Below are positions 1 through 8,897 of a stretch of DNA of 54,561 nucleotides, in pieces. The DNA comes from an uncultured Desulfomonile sp. (lineage in GTDB: Bacteria; Desulfobacterota; Desulfomonilia; Desulfomonilales; Desulfomonilaceae). The stretch's first letter is position 1; each line of letters opens with the position of its first letter. Under the pieces are notes generated by a model that made no database searches, was not told the origin of the DNA, and saw only the letters and a list, made by a program, of their open reading frames with translations. The position numbers were made by a program, and so were the translations under genes. Location of the stretch: contig CAJBEZ010000085.1 in NCBI GenBank assembly GCA_903952205.1, forward strand, positions 1 to 54,561. The letters run 5' to 3'.

Positions 1-58
1 GATTGTACTCTTCGATATCAAGTCTCAAACCACACTTGGGCATTTATCTTCCCTCCCT

Positions 59-778
59 TCAGGTGTTGGAAGGGACATACCAAATTATTCGACAAAAGTC
101 GCGTCTTTTGTTGAACCTATTCCGACTGCGCGGCACTATAGTTCGGTCCATTAGAATCATTGTATCCATTTGTGGAAACGCTATTGCAAGAATATGCACA
201 GTGTCCCCCGCAATATTGAAAACTCCATCTTTAGTTTCAACCATCAAGCACTGGCTTCCCGCTGTGTGCCCAGGAGTATGGATCAGCTTTATACCATCAA
301 GGATTTCGGTATCACCCACAACTTTCAGGCAACGCAATCCGCTTAAATCAGGGATAAGCCCCTGGTCATAGTCCCCTCGAATTTTCATGGAGGGCAAAGG
401 ATCTAGAAGTTCCTTCCATTCTGCCTCCTGAAAGACGTGTGTCGCCCCAGGAAACAGGTGACAATTTCCGGCATGATCGTTGTGAAGATGAGTGTAAATC
501 ACTGTCTCGATTTGGGCGGGCTCTATGCCTACACTGGCAAGCGCATTTATTACAAAATCCTGCCCACCAACTGCCGGGCTGCCTGCCCAAGCCTTACCAT
601 CAACGATATATTTTGAATTAATTCCGTTATCGACTAGTAGATGCGCTTTGCCGTCGGTAAGATAAAAACCCAGGTACGGGATCGTTATGGGGAGTCCTAT
701 ATCCAGGCCGGTTGTCAACTGTTCCTTCTTGACGTCAATAGTACCAAAAACTAGGGGTGTAATTTTCCATCGCGGCAT
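59..778 (-). CDS. Metallo-beta-lactamase-fold hydrolase, AHL-lactonase-like, C-terminus doubtful
   Basis: This is a metallo-hydrolase of the lactonase-like branch of the MBL superfamily, which uses two metal ions to open lactones or cleave thioesters. The binuclear signature THLHNDHAGN lies near residue 97, followed by HTPGHTAGS and the AGDT metal aspartate. I chose the ATG at 778 because GGGAGA lies just upstream; an in-frame codon at 799 has no such site. The protein stops about 45 residues after AGDT with a basic, low-similarity tail (RSRNRFNKRRDF) and has no final metal-binding histidine, which the family normally carries near the C-terminus. A frame slip around 100-150 is possible. It is the last gene of the liv operon, about 100 bases after livM. 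The substrate is unknown. Confidence 0.75.
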   Translation of the reverse strand: MPRWKITPLVFGTIDVKKEQLTTGLDIGLPITIPYLGFYLTDGKAHLLVDNGINSKYIVDGKAWAGSPAVGGQDFVINALASVGIEPAQIETVIYTHLHNDHAGNCHLFPGATHVFQEAEWKELLDPLPSMKIRGDYDQGLIPDLSGLRCLKVVGDTEILDGIKLIHTPGHTAGSQCLMVETKDGVFNIAGDTVHILAIAFPQMDTMILMDRTIVPRSRNRFNKRRDFCRIIWYVPSNT

Positions 779-879
779 TTCTGAATCTCCCTTGAACAAA
801 TAAAAATCCGATAACTAGCGATATTTTGGCAATTTGTCAGCCGTGAAAATACCTTAAACTCATGAGATCGTTTGGCTAA

Positions 880-1890
880 TCAGCTAAGCAGTTGACTTGA
901 CTTATTTTTTACAAATTTAGTTCGTAGCCTACGCTTCACAATAAGGTTCTTCAGGAATTCCACTATCCCGTTGGGCATAAAAATTATTACGATAATAAAA
1001 AGACAACCATATATTATTCGTGCAAACTCCGCTTTCACGAACGTTGACAGGCCCTCATTGACGAACGTTAGTAGGGTGGCCCCGACAAGAGGCCCTACCC
1101 ATGAGGCCCCTCCACCGAACAGGGCCATTAGAACGATGAGGATAGAAATATTAACGTCAAAAACAATGTCAGGGTGAATGTAAGTAAGATAGCATGCGTA
1201 AATGCCCCCAGCGACACCGGGAAAGAATGCTGATACAGCGAAAGCCATTATCTTGAGCTTTGGTGTGTTTATCGCCATTGTCTGCGCAACTTCTTCGTCT
1301 TCCCTGATCGCTCTGAGACCTGCCCCAAAACGGGATGTCTCTATCCAGTGGGCAGAGGAAAGGCATACTACAGTCAACACCAGCATCAATTCAAAAAATA
1401 TTGACCTGCTTGTCTCGATCGGCATTGCTAGTCCCTTTATCCACAAACCATCAGCTCCTCCCAGAAAATCAAGATTTCGAACCGTAAGCTCAGTGACAAA
1501 AGCAAAACACAAAGTAATGACGGCGAAATACGGCCCTCGTAACCTTAAGCAAGGGTATCCAATTACCACGGCTACTAGAGCAGAAACGACGCCGGCGGGA
1601 AGAGAGGCGAGAATGACAAGGGCAGGCCCCAAATCAAGCCGTGCTCCCAATACCGCTGTTGCATAAGCCCCAATTCCAAAGAATGCAACGTGCCCAAAAG
1701 ACAGATACCCAGTGTAACCACCTATAATGTTCCAAGATGTTGCGAGTGTGATGTAAGTAAGCACATTGAACGCAAACGAAATAAAATATACGGGTGGGGC
1801 AAGCCACGGATACACGCCAAGGACAAAAATGATCCCCACAAGGATCAACTTGACCCTGTAGAAACCTGACCGATCATTTCCGTGAGCCAC
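880..1890 (-). CDS. livM: Branched-chain amino acid-type ABC transporter permease LivM
   Basis: This is the second inner-membrane permease of a HAAT-type ABC importer. It is 336 residues long with about nine hydrophobic segments and the LivM motif GYLSFGHVAFFGIGAY around residue 60. The conserved cytoplasmic loop GLRAIREDEEVAQTMAIN, which contacts the ATPases, is near residue 190. It starts at a GTG that directly follows the TGA of livH, so translation is probably coupled. Transporters of this type in anaerobic aromatic degraders are often used for aromatic or short acids rather than amino acids, so the substrate should not be read from the name. Confidence 0.93.
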   Translation of the reverse strand: MAHGNDRSGFYRVKLILVGIIFVLGVYPWLAPPVYFISFAFNVLTYITLATSWNIIGGYTGYLSFGHVAFFGIGAYATAVLGARLDLGPALVILASLPAGVVSALVAVVIGYPCLRLRGPYFAVITLCFAFVTELTVRNLDFLGGADGLWIKGLAMPIETSRSIFFELMLVLTVVCLSSAHWIETSRFGAGLRAIREDEEVAQTMAINTPKLKIMAFAVSAFFPGVAGGIYACYLTYIHPDIVFDVNISILIVLMALFGGGASWVGPLVGATLLTFVNEGLSTFVKAEFARIIYGCLFIIVIIFMPNGIVEFLKNLIVKRRLRTKFVKNKSSQLLS

Positions 1891-2766
1891 TCATACCTCA
1901 CTTTGGAAAAGTCCCTGAGGACGGATTACCAATATCACCATGAGTAGACCAAAGGTCAGCAGGTTGACCCACTGGTAAGGCATAAAAGCCATGGATAGTC
2001 CGGTTATTATTCCAATTATCATGCCTCCTGCCGCTGCGCCAAGAATGTTTCCTACACCACCGACAATAACGACAAGAAACAGATAGATTAACCATAGATT
2101 GTGAGAATGTGGCTCAAACGAGTATAGCATAGCCATTCCAACCCCTCCGGCCCCAGAGCAGGCTATGGCTACACCGAAGGTGATCATGCTGATCTTTTTC
2201 AGGTTTATTCCGCACAGTTGAGAGGCCTCCGGCTGCTGCCAAGCGGCTCTCACGGCTTTACCCGTGAGTGTTCTTTTCAAAAAGAACTGAACAGCGCTTA
2301 CCCCCACCAGAGCCATGACAAATCCCAGCAGCCTTGGATATTGAAAATATAAGGGACCGATTACATACACCTTATTCGTATACGATGTGGTGAGAAGTCT
2401 CGGATCGGCCCCCCACATAAGTAGAATCAGATTCTCCAGTATTATCGCTATACCGAAGGTCAGGATCATGGAAGACACTATGACCGCCTTTGCCCTTGTT
2501 ATCGGATTAATGAGCAGCCAGTAAATAATACAGCCTAATCCGAACATCGCAGGAAGAGTTAAGACCAATGACGCTATAGGATCGATTCCAAATGTCTTGA
2601 AAAGCGAATATGACACAAAAGCTGACAGGAGACCAAACGTTGCGTGGGATACATTTATAACCCTCATGACCCCCCAGGTCAGCGAAAAACCAATTCCCAG
2701 TAGGGCGTATACAGCCCCCATCATTATTCCGCTGATCAATGACTGAAGCGTCAGCGTTAAATTCAT
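1891..2766 (-). CDS. livH: Branched-chain amino acid-type ABC transporter permease LivH
   Basis: This is the first permease of the liv system, 291 residues from the ATG at 2766. The frame stays open upstream to 2934, but that extension is charged, unlike LivH, and overlaps livK, so I reject it. The start MNLTLTLQSLISGIMMGAVY is typical of LivH. The motif GIGFSLTWGVMRVINVSHA follows at about residue 25, and the ATPase-contact loop GKAVRAAWQQPEASQLCGIN is near residue 170. About eight transmembrane helices are visible. It lies between livK and livM. Confidence 0.93.
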   Translation of the reverse strand: MNLTLTLQSLISGIMMGAVYALLGIGFSLTWGVMRVINVSHATFGLLSAFVSYSLFKTFGIDPIASLVLTLPAMFGLGCIIYWLLINPITRAKAVIVSSMILTFGIAIILENLILLMWGADPRLLTTSYTNKVYVIGPLYFQYPRLLGFVMALVGVSAVQFFLKRTLTGKAVRAAWQQPEASQLCGINLKKISMITFGVAIACSGAGGVGMAMLYSFEPHSHNLWLIYLFLVVIVGGVGNILGAAAGGMIIGIITGLSMAFMPYQWVNLLTFGLLMVILVIRPQGLFQSEV

Positions 2767-2806
2767 TGGTGAAGTCCTTAGATCTTCGGCTAAAGAACCA
2801 TTTGGC

Positions 2807-4012
2807 TTATTTCCAAGCCGGTTTAGGGAACACCGGTTCGGCGGTGCGGACTTCCGCCGGCCAAACAAGTTCGGCCTTTCCGTTAATAACTTGCGTGCAA
2901 AAATTGATTGGATCAGGCAGACCCTTGGAGTCAAATTTCATTGGTCCGGCAATTGTATTAACTGTGTTGGATTTCAGCCAGTCTCTCATTTTGGTCTGGT
3001 CAAGGCTTTTGGCCCCTTCCACCGCCTGAGCCAGGGTTTGCATCCAACAATAGCCAAATCCAAAATAAATTGGATAATCATCAAGTTGATATTCTTTCTT
3101 TACAAATTCATTTAGCTTATCATTACCCGGGAATTTCAGTTTGTTGTGTAATGAAGTCCCTGAGAAAACGAAGTCTCCATCCGCTCCAAGCTCTTTACTC
3201 CAAGCCGGCAACACTGACCCAATACCCTGAAGTATGGCTTTAGGATTGTACCCGAGCGCCTTGGCCGCTCGAATGGTCATAACTCCATCAGGTAACACCC
3301 CGTTAGAACAAAGTATGTCGCAATCCATCTGTTTTGCCTTGACAATCAATGGGGTCGCATCTGGAAGTGGCAGATTGTATTTTTCATCCACCACGATTTC
3401 AATACCCAGTTTCTTGGTCCATCTGAGGATCGAATCCGTCAGAGAAACTCCGATAGGATTGTTCATGGTGTATACAGCGGCCTTCTTGGGCCTCTTGTCC
3501 GCAGGAACCGTTTCAAGCCATTGAAAGAATCCCTCGTACCACCACTCTCCCATCAGGGGAGGGCCTCCAAACGAGTAAGTGTAACCCTGCTCAAAACTCT
3601 TCATATGACCGCCCATGGAAACGTAAACAAATTTGTGCTTCTCAACTACGGGCATCACAGCACGGGCGGCGGTTCCAGGGTACCCTCCAAACAGGAGGTC
3701 CACTTTATCAACTGTTATGGCCTTTTCAGCAAAGGTTACCGCCTTGTTGACATTGGATTCGTCGTCATAAATCTTGAATTCCACCGGGCGTCCAAGAAGC
3801 CCTCCTTTTTGATTCATTTCCTTTGCCCAGAACTTCATGCCACGTTCAATCCACTGCCCGGGCTCTGCGTGTTGACCAGTGAGAGGCAAAGACCCGCCAA
3901 TAACGATTGGTTTGCTATCCGCAGTCGCGACGACGCACATCAACAACACAGAAAGGATTGCGCCTACAAATTCTCCTGAAGCTTTCATAAAACCCATTTT
4001 TTTTGCCGTCAT
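2807..4012 (-). CDS. livK: Periplasmic substrate-binding protein of the liv-type transporter
   Basis: This is the extracytoplasmic ligand receptor of the ABC importer (type I periplasmic binding fold, 401 residues). The ATG at 4012 is preceded by GGGAGGACGAA, a strong ribosome site; an in-frame ATG at 4042 lacks one. A signal peptide with hydrophobic core VGAILSVLLMCVVATA precedes the mature start IVIGGSLPLTGQHAEPG. Family motifs include YDDESN near residue 90 and LLFGGYPGTAARAV near 115. Aromatic residues around YPIYFGFGYCWMQ suggest, but do not show, an aromatic or bulky ligand. It sits between livF and livH. Confidence 0.9.
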   Translation of the reverse strand: MTAKKMGFMKASGEFVGAILSVLLMCVVATADSKPIVIGGSLPLTGQHAEPGQWIERGMKFWAKEMNQKGGLLGRPVEFKIYDDESNVNKAVTFAEKAITVDKVDLLFGGYPGTAARAVMPVVEKHKFVYVSMGGHMKSFEQGYTYSFGGPPLMGEWWYEGFFQWLETVPADKRPKKAAVYTMNNPIGVSLTDSILRWTKKLGIEIVVDEKYNLPLPDATPLIVKAKQMDCDILCSNGVLPDGVMTIRAAKALGYNPKAILQGIGSVLPAWSKELGADGDFVFSGTSLHNKLKFPGNDKLNEFVKKEYQLDDYPIYFGFGYCWMQTLAQAVEGAKSLDQTKMRDWLKSNTVNTIAGPMKFDSKGLPDPINFCTQVINGKAELVWPAEVRTAEPVFPKPAWK

Positions 4013-4076
4013 TTCGTCCTCCCTTTGATGATCAGACTCCAAAATTGAACGCTGTTACCTACCGCACATAAGAAAG

Positions 4077-4781
4077 CTAAATTCCCAGGTACGACTCCTT
4101 TACTTTCGGGTCAGCCAACATATCCTGGGCGTTGCCTCTCATAACAATTTTTCCGTGTTCGAGCAGATAAGCCTCGTCGGAAATAGACAGAGTCTGCAAT
4201 ACTTCCTGAGACACTATTAGCGATGTGAGGCCCTGTCCATTGAGTTCTTTGACTATTTTGAAAATCTCATAAGTGACTATCGGAGCCAAACCTAACGAGG
4301 GTTCATCGAGCATGAGAAGCTTGGGCATAGACATCAGGGCTCTTCCAACAGCTACCATTTGTTGCTCTCCCCCCGAAAGACTGCCTGCGCACTGGCCCCT
4401 TCTCTCTTCTAATCTAGGGAAAAGTTCAAAAACCCTTTTTTGAGTCTTTTCGGCCTCGCGTCTTGGACCAGGCAGAAAAGCCCCTATTTGAAGGTTCTCT
4501 TGAACTGTCATGCGAGGAAACAGTTTACGTCCTTCCGGGACCTGGATAACGCCCCTGGCGGCTATCTTGTCGGGAGAACAGCCCGAAATGATTTCGCCAT
4601 TCCAGTAGATTCTCCCTGAGAACAATTGTTTTAGACCCGAGATCGCATTCAATAGAGTTGTTTTGCCGGAACCGTTTGAACCGATCAGGGCTGTGATCTT
4701 CCCCTCCTCAATGTCTATGGAAACATCTGTTAGTGCCGCAAGCTCCTGATACTTCACAGTGATTGCGTCAATTCTTAGCAT
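4077..4781 (-). CDS. livF: ABC transporter ATPase LivF
   Basis: This is the second cytoplasmic ATPase of the liv importer, about 234 residues. Walker A GSNGSGKTT lies near residue 35, signature LSGGEQQMVAVGRAL near 135, and Walker B LLMLDEPSLGLAP follows. The ATG at 4781 overlaps the last 14 bases of livG, a usual arrangement for coupled LivG/LivF synthesis; a GTG at 4790 is an alternative start. The region after the Walker A motif reads QVPEGRKLFPRMTV, the LivF hallmark. Confidence 0.93.
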   Translation of the reverse strand: MLRIDAITVKYQELAALTDVSIDIEEGKITALIGSNGSGKTTLLNAISGLKQLFSGRIYWNGEIISGCSPDKIAARGVIQVPEGRKLFPRMTVQENLQIGAFLPGPRREAEKTQKRVFELFPRLEERRGQCAGSLSGGEQQMVAVGRALMSMPKLLMLDEPSLGLAPIVTYEIFKIVKELNGQGLTSLIVSQEVLQTLSISDEAYLLEHGKIVMRGNAQDMLADPKVKESYLGI

Positions 4782-5499
4782 AACTCTCACCCAGGTAAGC
4801 TCGTATCACTTCAGGATCGTTGGCCACCTGTTCGGGTGGGCCGTCAGCTATCTTGACCCCATGTCTTAAAGCAATGACCCTATCACAAGCTGTCATAATA
4901 GCCTTCATCACATGTTCGATCATAAAGACGGTTATTCTGTATTCATCTCTGATTCTAAACGTCAATTCTATGGCTCCCTCGATTTCTTTCGAGTTCATGC
5001 CGGCAAAGACCTCGTCGAGCAGAAGGATCTTGGGCTTTGAGCCCAAAGCCCTGGCAATTTCCAAACGCTTGCGTCCTTCAATCCCAAGTTCGCCAGGAAA
5101 GTTACGGAACTTTGAATCAAGACCAGTGAACTTGAGAATGTTCATCGCCATGTCGCGGGCGACATCCACTTCATGCAAACCAGAACTGCCGTAAAGAACC
5201 GCTGTGGTTACATTTTCGAGTAAACTCAACTCCATCAGCGGCCTGACAATCTGAAAAGTCCTGCCAATTCCCAGCTTGGCAACTTTGTAAGGTGGAAGAC
5301 CTGAAATCCTAAAGCCTTGAAAATCTATCGCCCCTTTATCCAGTTTGAACAAGCCTGATATCAGATTGAACAAGGTGGTCTTGCCGGAACCGTTTGGACC
5401 TATCATGCCAACGATTTCTCCATCGAATATTTCGAAATCGAGACTTGTAACGGCCGTGAGCCCCCCGAAACGCTTTTCCACTCCGATACCTTTAAGCAT
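4768..5499 (-). CDS. livG: ABC transporter ATPase LivG
   Basis: This is the first ATPase of the liv importer, 243 residues from the ATG at 5499 (an in-frame TTG lies at 5508). Walker A is GPNGSGKTT near residue 37, and the LivG hallmark GIGRTFQIVRPL follows near residue 83. Walker B reads ILLLDEVFAGM. The ABC signature is unusual: the canonical LSGG is replaced by GELGIEGRKRLEIARAL, as in a subset of LivG-like proteins. It is followed by livF with overlap and preceded by the cyclase gene after about 100 bases. Confidence 0.92.
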   Translation of the reverse strand: MLKGIGVEKRFGGLTAVTSLDFEIFDGEIVGMIGPNGSGKTTLFNLISGLFKLDKGAIDFQGFRISGLPPYKVAKLGIGRTFQIVRPLMELSLLENVTTAVLYGSSGLHEVDVARDMAMNILKFTGLDSKFRNFPGELGIEGRKRLEIARALGSKPKILLLDEVFAGMNSKEIEGAIELTFRIRDEYRITVFMIEHVMKAIMTACDRVIALRHGVKIADGPPEQVANDPEVIRAYLGESYAKN

Positions 5500-5596
5500 A
5501 TTGCGCAACCTAGAACCTTATTCGGAATCTCAAACAGTCGATTGATTCTAAACGGGCTTGAATCTGAGATGGTTCGAATGGCCAGAAAAAACTGTA

Positions 5597-6376
5597 TCAG
5601 TCAACTATGGCTACAGGTCTTACCCAGCCAGCGCTGGCGCCTTTGATTTTTACGGGAAAACAGCAGACGGTAAATCCACTGGACCTGCCAATAGCCGACA
5701 GATTGGCCATCTTCTCCATGTGGCAATAGCCGATTTCTATCCCCGCAAAATGAGCTTCCCAGACAACTTTGGGATCTTTGGTCTGGGCAAATTCCCTGGC
5801 AAGATAGGAGAAAGGTCGATCCCAACTCCAAGCGTCAATTCCCACAACCCTTACACCTTTTTTGGTCAGATACAGAGTGCTTTCTTTGTCCATACCCGCC
5901 CCGGCTACTAGATATTCAGGACTACCCCACTTTAAATCCGCCCCGGTATGGATCAGGACAATATCCAGTGGTTTGATGTCGTATTCAATCCTGCCAAGTT
6001 CTTTCTTGAGATCCTCGACCGTAATTCTTTCACCATCGGCTTTGTGACAGAAATCCAGCACAACACCGTTCCCAAAACACCAATCCAGAGGCACTTCATC
6101 GATTGTTAGAGCCTTCTTACCCTGGTCCATGGTCGGATGATAGTGATACGGAGCGTCCAGATGAGTTCCGCTGTGAGTCGTTATCGTCAGGAATTCCATG
6201 GCCCAGCCCAAACCATTCGGCAATTGTTCCTTCTTTAGACCTGGGAAGAATTCGACCATCTGTTGAGCCCCCTGGACATGATCCACATAATTAACGCCCG
6301 GTATCATCATCGGAGGATCACAGGGAAGCCCGGACTCAATCGCTACACTCAAGTCAACAAAACGCCTTTCACGCAT
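5597..6376 (-). CDS. Cyclase-family metal-dependent hydrolase
   Basis: This belongs to the cyclase family (PF04199 type) that includes bacterial kynurenine formamidase and other metal amidohydrolases. The metal motif HSGTHLDAPYHYHP lies around residue 80, and GIDAWSWDRPFSYLA around 185. The ATG at 6376 is preceded by AGAGGA and overlaps the end of the TetR gene by eight bases (ATGCGTGA), so the two are translationally coupled. A longer frame from 6430 runs further into the tetR gene and is unlikely. The protein is about 259 residues and lacks a signal peptide, so it is cytoplasmic. The substrate is unknown; linkage to the liv importer suggests it acts on the imported compound. Confidence 0.85.
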   Translation of the reverse strand: MRERRFVDLSVAIESGLPCDPPMMIPGVNYVDHVQGAQQMVEFFPGLKKEQLPNGLGWAMEFLTITTHSGTHLDAPYHYHPTMDQGKKALTIDEVPLDWCFGNGVVLDFCHKADGERITVEDLKKELGRIEYDIKPLDIVLIHTGADLKWGSPEYLVAGAGMDKESTLYLTKKGVRVVGIDAWSWDRPFSYLAREFAQTKDPKVVWEAHFAGIEIGYCHMEKMANLSAIGRSSGFTVCCFPVKIKGASAGWVRPVAIVD

Positions 6377-6992
6377 TTGAATCCTCTTGGGCGACAACAC
6401 CCTGAAGGAATATTCGTGCGCATTCTTCACTCAGAGCGTCAATGGTTATGAATTCCATTCTTTTCATAACATTCTTGTATATGGCAAGATTGGAAATCAT
6501 ACCCTGGTAACAGAATATTATGGTCCTGGGATCAATTTTCCTGAACACCCCTTCATTAATTCGTCCATCAACATAATCGGCTAAACGATTTATCATCAGG
6601 GTGTCCTTGGAATTAAAGTGCTTCTCGTGAAAACTGTCTTCTCTCAGCCTTGCATACATGAGGATCTTGAAGATTTCCCGATCCTCCCGGTTAACCGTAT
6701 GCTTCAAAATATGATACGCAAAGGCTTTAAAAACACCGAAGTCATCCTTTCGCTCCATAGGTCCGGCAAGATCACGGTCCATCGGATGTGACCTATAAGC
6801 GGTCTCGGCAATCGCTTCATAAATATTTCGTTTGGAACCAAAAAGCTGAATGACCCTAGGCCTACTTATACCAACCATCGCCGCTATGTCGTCCAGAGTG
6901 ACTTCGGCGAATCCTCCTCTGGCGAAGAGAGACCTTGCCGCCGCCAGGACTTGGGTTTTCCTATCCTCTGATGAAAGTTTTTTCTGAATCAT
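6369..6992 (-). CDS. TetR/AcrR-family transcriptional regulator
   Basis: This is a one-component repressor of 207 residues. The N-terminal helix-turn-helix spans about residues 10-57 (RKTQVLAAARSLFARGGFAEVTLDDIAAMVGISRPRVIQLFGSK-like arrangement), followed by an all-helical ligand domain. It is the first gene of the apparent operon running down to 59 and is coupled to the cyclase gene, so it probably controls its own transport operon. About 200 bases upstream are free of genes and contain TTGACA with a weak -10 near the start codon, plus TGTCA/TGACA half sites near 7029-7055 that could be its operator. Confidence 0.87.
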   Translation of the reverse strand: MIQKKLSSEDRKTQVLAAARSLFARGGFAEVTLDDIAAMVGISRPRVIQLFGSKRNIYEAIAETAYRSHPMDRDLAGPMERKDDFGVFKAFAYHILKHTVNREDREIFKILMYARLREDSFHEKHFNSKDTLMINRLADYVDGRINEGVFRKIDPRTIIFCYQGMISNLAIYKNVMKRMEFITIDALSEECARIFLQGVVAQEDSNA

Positions 6993-7201
6993 TGTTCTTA
7001 ATTGTTACGTCCTTTCGATTAAAGTGTCAACGATTTTTTATTACTGACAAGTTAGTTAGCCGGTTTGACCTAAAAGCTTGTTTTGTTGCTACATAATACT
7101 GCATTAGTGGCCTCGGTAACAGCTCAAATTAACGTTTCTAAGACCAAATTTCGTTGGAAGCCTGTATAAGATTTCACCGCCTCTTAACCAGCTTGATCAA
7201 A

Positions 7202-8821
7202 TCAATCTTCCATAGTCAGAATCGGACCGTCCACGCATGATCGCAGCCCTTTTTCAGTTCCGCAGCTTCCGCATAGACCTATTCCGCATCTCATAACATC
7301 TTCTCGGGCAATATATATCCTGTCAGGTCGAGTAAATCTCGAGAATACCTCCCCTGCCCTTTTCATCATTGATCGTGGTCCACAAAGGTACACGGCAATG
7401 TTTTCCATACCTTTAGAAGAGGCCTCTATTTTGCTTTCAATGTATTCTACGGCAAATCCTACCCGTCCAGGGTCATCTATTAAAATTTCCAGACTTGGAG
7501 TCAAAGATCTAATTCGTCTTTCAAATCTTCCTTCAATCTTGCAGGAAAAACCAAGGTAAGTCCTCAATACACTCGACGACCATTTTGAAGCCGCCATGAT
7601 GATCGGAGCGGCGCCTGTGCCTCCTCCCAATAGAATCAGTTTTTCTCCTGGATTAGGCTCCTCAAAACCATTTCCATAAGGACCTCGCACGTAGACAGCG
7701 TCGCCTTTTTCCAAAATGGAAAGCTTTTGAGTGAACGGACCTACTGCACGTATCAAATAAGCCGGTTTTGAATCGGTCATCGGCGAGAATGGTTTTTCTC
7801 CAAAATTGGGAATCCTAAGAAAAAAAAACTGACCGGGCCGACATGCTACGCCAGTTTCCAGTTCAAGCATGAACATGTTTGAAGAAACTTGTCGGTTACT
7901 GACAACTTCAGTTCTTGAATACGCCGTGGTCGGTAGTAAGTCCCTTGCAGCCTTCACTTTGATCTTAAGTTTCTTGGATCGGTAACAATTTCCCATCGAC
8001 CTAAAAAAAGTTTTTATTCCTTCAGTGCTCATGCCGGCTAAAGCAGAACCTACGGCGAAAAAGCTGGCTCCAGCCTTACGATAGGCCTCCACATCCCCGA
8101 ATGAACTGATTCCTCCCGAAGCTATAATAGGAATTCTAACTTTTGCAGCGACATCCCGAACTATTTTTAAACCTATAGGTTTGATCGCTGCGCCTGAAAT
8201 TCCTCCGACCACGTTCGACAAAATCGGATTACCATCATTGTCCACCGCCATGCCCGGGCCCACAGTGTTAATTAGAGACAACCCCCCAGCGCCGGCTTTT
8301 TCACAAATTGAGGCTATTTCCACTACATTTGAGAGGTTCGGAGAGAGCTTTGCGATAATCGGTTTCCCCAACCTCTCGAAGAGCAACCTGATGATACGCT
8401 CTACCATCTCAGGGTCGCCGCCGATACTTTGCCCCGCCGCCTTCACGTGAGGACACGATAAATTAAGCTCAAACGCGTCGGCCACATCGTTAAGAACTTC
8501 CGCGCACTTTAGAAATTCCTCAGGATCGCCCCCCATAATTGAAACTAGCAGTGGCTTGGAGTTGTACAGCGGCAAAAAAGGTCTGGTCTCTCTTGCAAAC
8601 CATTCCGCCCCTGGACTGGGTAAACCAACCGCATTTATATAACATCCTTGGTGATACTGGTTAATTATAGGTTCCCGATAACCTGACCTAGGCTCTAAAC
8701 TCAAGGTTTTTGTCGTCAGGAAACCAATTTCATCTATCTCACGCGCAATTCTAGATATTACAGCAGGGGTAGTGGTAACAACTCCAGAAGGTATCGTAAA
8801 CGGCCATTGAACTTGAAACAT
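7202..8821 (-). CDS. Fused dihydroorotate dehydrogenase (class 1B-like) and PyrK-type flavin/iron-sulfur reductase
   Basis: One 539-residue chain joins two proteins that are normally separate subunits. Residues about 1-290 form an FMN TIM barrel of the dihydroorotate or dihydropyrimidine dehydrogenase family, with LNLSCPHV (the catalytic cysteine of class 1B enzymes), IAKLSPN and IASGGISSFGD. Residues about 310-539 resemble PyrK: an FAD-binding barrel, GGGTGAAPI for NAD binding, and a C-terminal 2Fe-2S motif CGIGLCGSC plus a later cysteine. The ATG at 8821 has AGGGAAA upstream; a TTG at 8878 is an alternative. No other pyrimidine genes lie nearby, so the substrate could be a different dihydropyrimidine. 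Confidence 0.8.
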   Translation of the reverse strand: MFQVQWPFTIPSGVVTTTPAVISRIAREIDEIGFLTTKTLSLEPRSGYREPIINQYHQGCYINAVGLPSPGAEWFARETRPFLPLYNSKPLLVSIMGGDPEEFLKCAEVLNDVADAFELNLSCPHVKAAGQSIGGDPEMVERIIRLLFERLGKPIIAKLSPNLSNVVEIASICEKAGAGGLSLINTVGPGMAVDNDGNPILSNVVGGISGAAIKPIGLKIVRDVAAKVRIPIIASGGISSFGDVEAYRKAGASFFAVGSALAGMSTEGIKTFFRSMGNCYRSKKLKIKVKAARDLLPTTAYSRTEVVSNRQVSSNMFMLELETGVACRPGQFFFLRIPNFGEKPFSPMTDSKPAYLIRAVGPFTQKLSILEKGDAVYVRGPYGNGFEEPNPGEKLILLGGGTGAAPIIMAASKWSSSVLRTYLGFSCKIEGRFERRIRSLTPSLEILIDDPGRVGFAVEYIESKIEASSKGMENIAVYLCGPRSMMKRAGEVFSRFTRPDRIYIAREDVMRCGIGLCGSCGTEKGLRSCVDGPILTMED

Positions 8822-8897
8822 GTGTTTCCCTGAGACGTCTCGTGAATGACTGAATTCTGTTTTGATCTGGTTTATCAATCAAGGATCTTTTTGTAAA

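Noticed and set aside
1202-1666. 154-codon plus-strand frame opposite livM
   Set aside because: It is antisense to a well-supported permease, has no family features and no ribosome site.
3521-3979. 152-codon plus-strand frame opposite livK
   Set aside because: It is a shadow of the binding-protein gene and lacks coding character.
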